Translations under genes and position numbers: made by a program
Part shown: in pieces, positions 62,908 through 64,000 of the stretch
How the letters are laid out: the number at the start of each line of letters is the position of its first letter
How positions within the stretch are numbered: position 1 is the first letter of the stretch
Source of the DNA: JAIBJN01 sp963775505
GTDB taxonomy: Bacteria > Actinomycetota > Thermoleophilia > Gaiellales > Gaiellaceae
Reading direction: 5' to 3'
DNA length: 64,000 bases
NCBI GenBank assembly: GCA_963775505.1
Contig: CAVZIL010000009.1
Location: forward strand, 1-64,000
Notes under the pieces: generated by a model
What the model saw: only the letters and a program-made list of their open reading frames with translations
Database searches by the model: none
What the model was told of the DNA's origin: nothing

Positions 62908-64000
62908 GTGCTCGCGCGCGCCGTCACCCATGCCCTCGTCGGCCTCGAGGCGAGGCGCGTCGAGGTTGAGGCCCACCTCCAGCGAGGCGTGCCCGCGTTC
63001 GCCATCGTCGGCCTGCCGGACAAGGCCTGCCAGGAGGCAAAGGAGCGCGTGCGCTCGGGCATCACGAGCGCGGAGCTCGAGTGGCCGGGCCGGCGGATCA
63101 CGGTCAACCTGGCGCCGGCCGGGCTGCGCAAGGAGGGCTCCGGCTACGACCTTCCGATCGCGCTGGCCATCCTGGCGGCGTCTCACCAGATCCCGCCGGC
63201 GACCCTCGCCGAGCACGCCGCAGTGGGCGAGCTCGCGCTCGACGGGCGTCTGCGGCCGGTTCCGGGCGCCATCGTCGCTGCCGAGGCGGCGAGGCGGGCC
63301 GGCCTGCCGCGGCTGCTCTGCCCGCGCGAGTCTGCGCCGGAGGCTGCTCTGGCGGGCATCGAGCCCGTGCCCGTTCGCCACCTCGCCGAGGCCGGCGCGT
63401 ACCTGCAGGGGCGTTTCCGTCCCGAGCCCGTCGAGCCCGCGAAGCCTTCGGAGAACGGCTCGTGGCCGGACCTCGCGGACGTGCGCGGGCAGGAGCGGGC
63501 GAGGCGGGCGCTCGAGCTCGTGGCGGCGGGTCGGCACAACCTGTTGCTCGCCGGCCCGCCCGGGACCGGCAAGACGATGCTCGCCCGCCGGCTCCCTTCC
63601 CTGCTGCCGTCCTTGCTGCTCGAGGAGGCGCTCGAGGTCACCCGCATCCATTCGGTCGCGGGCGTCCTCCCGGCGGGGCATCCGTTCGTCGATCGGCCTC
63701 CCTTTCGCGCCCCGCACCACACGGCGTCGGCGGCCGCGGTCGTCGGCGGCGGCCCGGGGCCGCGGCCGGGGGAGGTCAGCCTGGCGCACCGCGGCGTGCT
63801 CCTCCTCGACGAGCTGCCGGAGTTCCACCGCCCCGTGCTCGAGGGGCTGCGCCAGCCGCTCGAGGACGGAGTCGTCGCCATCGCGCGGGTCGGCGGCCAG
63901 GCCGTCTTCCCGGCCCGGTTCGTGCTCGTCGGGACGATGAACCTGTGCCCGTGCGGCGCCCGCGGCGACCCGGCAGTCGAGTGCAGCTGCTCCCCGCAGA
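62908..64000 (+). CDS. comM: YifB/ComM family AAA+ Mg-chelatase-like ATPase (3' end outside window)
   Basis: Hexameric helicase that helps branch migration in natural transformation. 364 residues visible. N-terminal Lon-protease-like domain (ALVGLEARRVEVEAHLQRGV, AFAIVGLPDKACQEAKERVR, GITSAELEWPGRRITVNLAP, GYDLPIALAIL), then AAA+ domain: LLLAGPPGTGKTMLARRLPS (Walker A), FRAPHHTASAAAVVGGG, GVLLLDELPEFHRPVLEGLR (Walker B), TMNLCPCGARGD. GTG 62908 after a leaderless promoter; GTG 62902 also in frame. Open at the window end. Confidence 0.95.
   Translation, partial: MLARAVTHALVGLEARRVEVEAHLQRGVPAFAIVGLPDKACQEAKERVRSGITSAELEWPGRRITVNLAPAGLRKEGSGYDLPIALAILAASHQIPPATLAEHAAVGELALDGRLRPVPGAIVAAEAARRAGLPRLLCPRESAPEAALAGIEPVPVRHLAEAGAYLQGRFRPEPVEPAKPSENGSWPDLADVRGQERARRALELVAAGRHNLLLAGPPGTGKTMLARRLPSLLPSLLLEEALEVTRIHSVAGVLPAGHPFVDRPPFRAPHHTASAAAVVGGGPGPRPGEVSLAHRGVLLLDELPEFHRPVLEGLRQPLEDGVVAIARVGGQAVFPARFVLVGTMNLCPCGARGDPAVECSCSPQ

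Noticed and set aside
1..64000. tRNA, rRNA, CRISPR array, IS transposase or prophage
   Set aside because: No cloverleaf with a GTTCRANNC T-loop, no regularly spaced repeats, and no recombinase or transposase domain were seen by eye. A tRNAscan/Infernal run would be decisive.

Overview
This is a GC-rich (roughly 70%) chromosomal window of housekeeping genes from an actinobacterium. The gene set (type II DAHP synthase, UvrD2-type helicase with HRDC domain, FakA/FakB, a molybdopterin oxidoreductase/ferredoxin reductase/Zn-ribbon trio) and the dense, mostly leaderless promoter style fit the deep-branching class Thermoleophilia (Gaiellales/Solirubrobacterales). That placement is inferred from gene content and style; no rRNA is present to confirm it. 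I see no rRNA, tRNA, CRISPR array, phage or IS transposase.

Layout: 1-9.1 kb is the most irregular part: a helicase cut by the window edge, four genes broken by small indels, a GGDEF/EAL protein, an XRE/nucleotidyltransferase pair, IF-1 with an apparent AUA start, an Lrp regulator and a VapBC pair. 9.2-18 kb: dnaE, lgt, scpAB, a pseudouridine synthase, trpS. 18.2-28.2 kb: one long operon aroG-tyrA-aroA-cmk-plsC-der-gpsA, then a lipoprotein and metK. 28.4-38.1 kb: DtxR regulator, priA, def-fmt-rsmB-rpe-ribD-ribE-ribBA-ribH and rpmB. 38.1-49.1 kb: fakA, a response regulator, fakB, a cupin, recG-rsmD-coaD, DUF177-rpmF-plsX-acpP-rnc. 49.1-53.5 kb: ROK kinase, SDR, rpiA and the molybdopterin trio. 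53.6-64 kb: smc-ftsY, ffh-rpsP-khpA-rimM-trmD-lepB-lepB, rplS, rnhB-yraN-comM (cut by the edge).

The unusual content is in the gaps. Repeat family B (about 130 bp, three copies plus one 49-bp relative) is a string of three hairpins. Each copy is flanked by 6-8 bp direct repeats that begin at or next to a TGA, three times at a gene junction and once at the ATGA start of rpiA. It looks like a small mobile element that targets start/stop junctions and hands the downstream gene a new start codon inside its last hairpin. Repeat family A (about 170-195 bp, three copies) has a conserved core and stems whose two arms change together between copies, as expected of a structured RNA or foldback element; the mismatches become G-U pairs on the minus strand. 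Other oddities are a ribH reading frame that runs without a stop into rpmB, several core genes with no ATG/GTG/TTG start in frame, an SMC with a strongly reduced hinge, and about 25 genes with a TANNNT -10 box 6-12 bases before the start codon.
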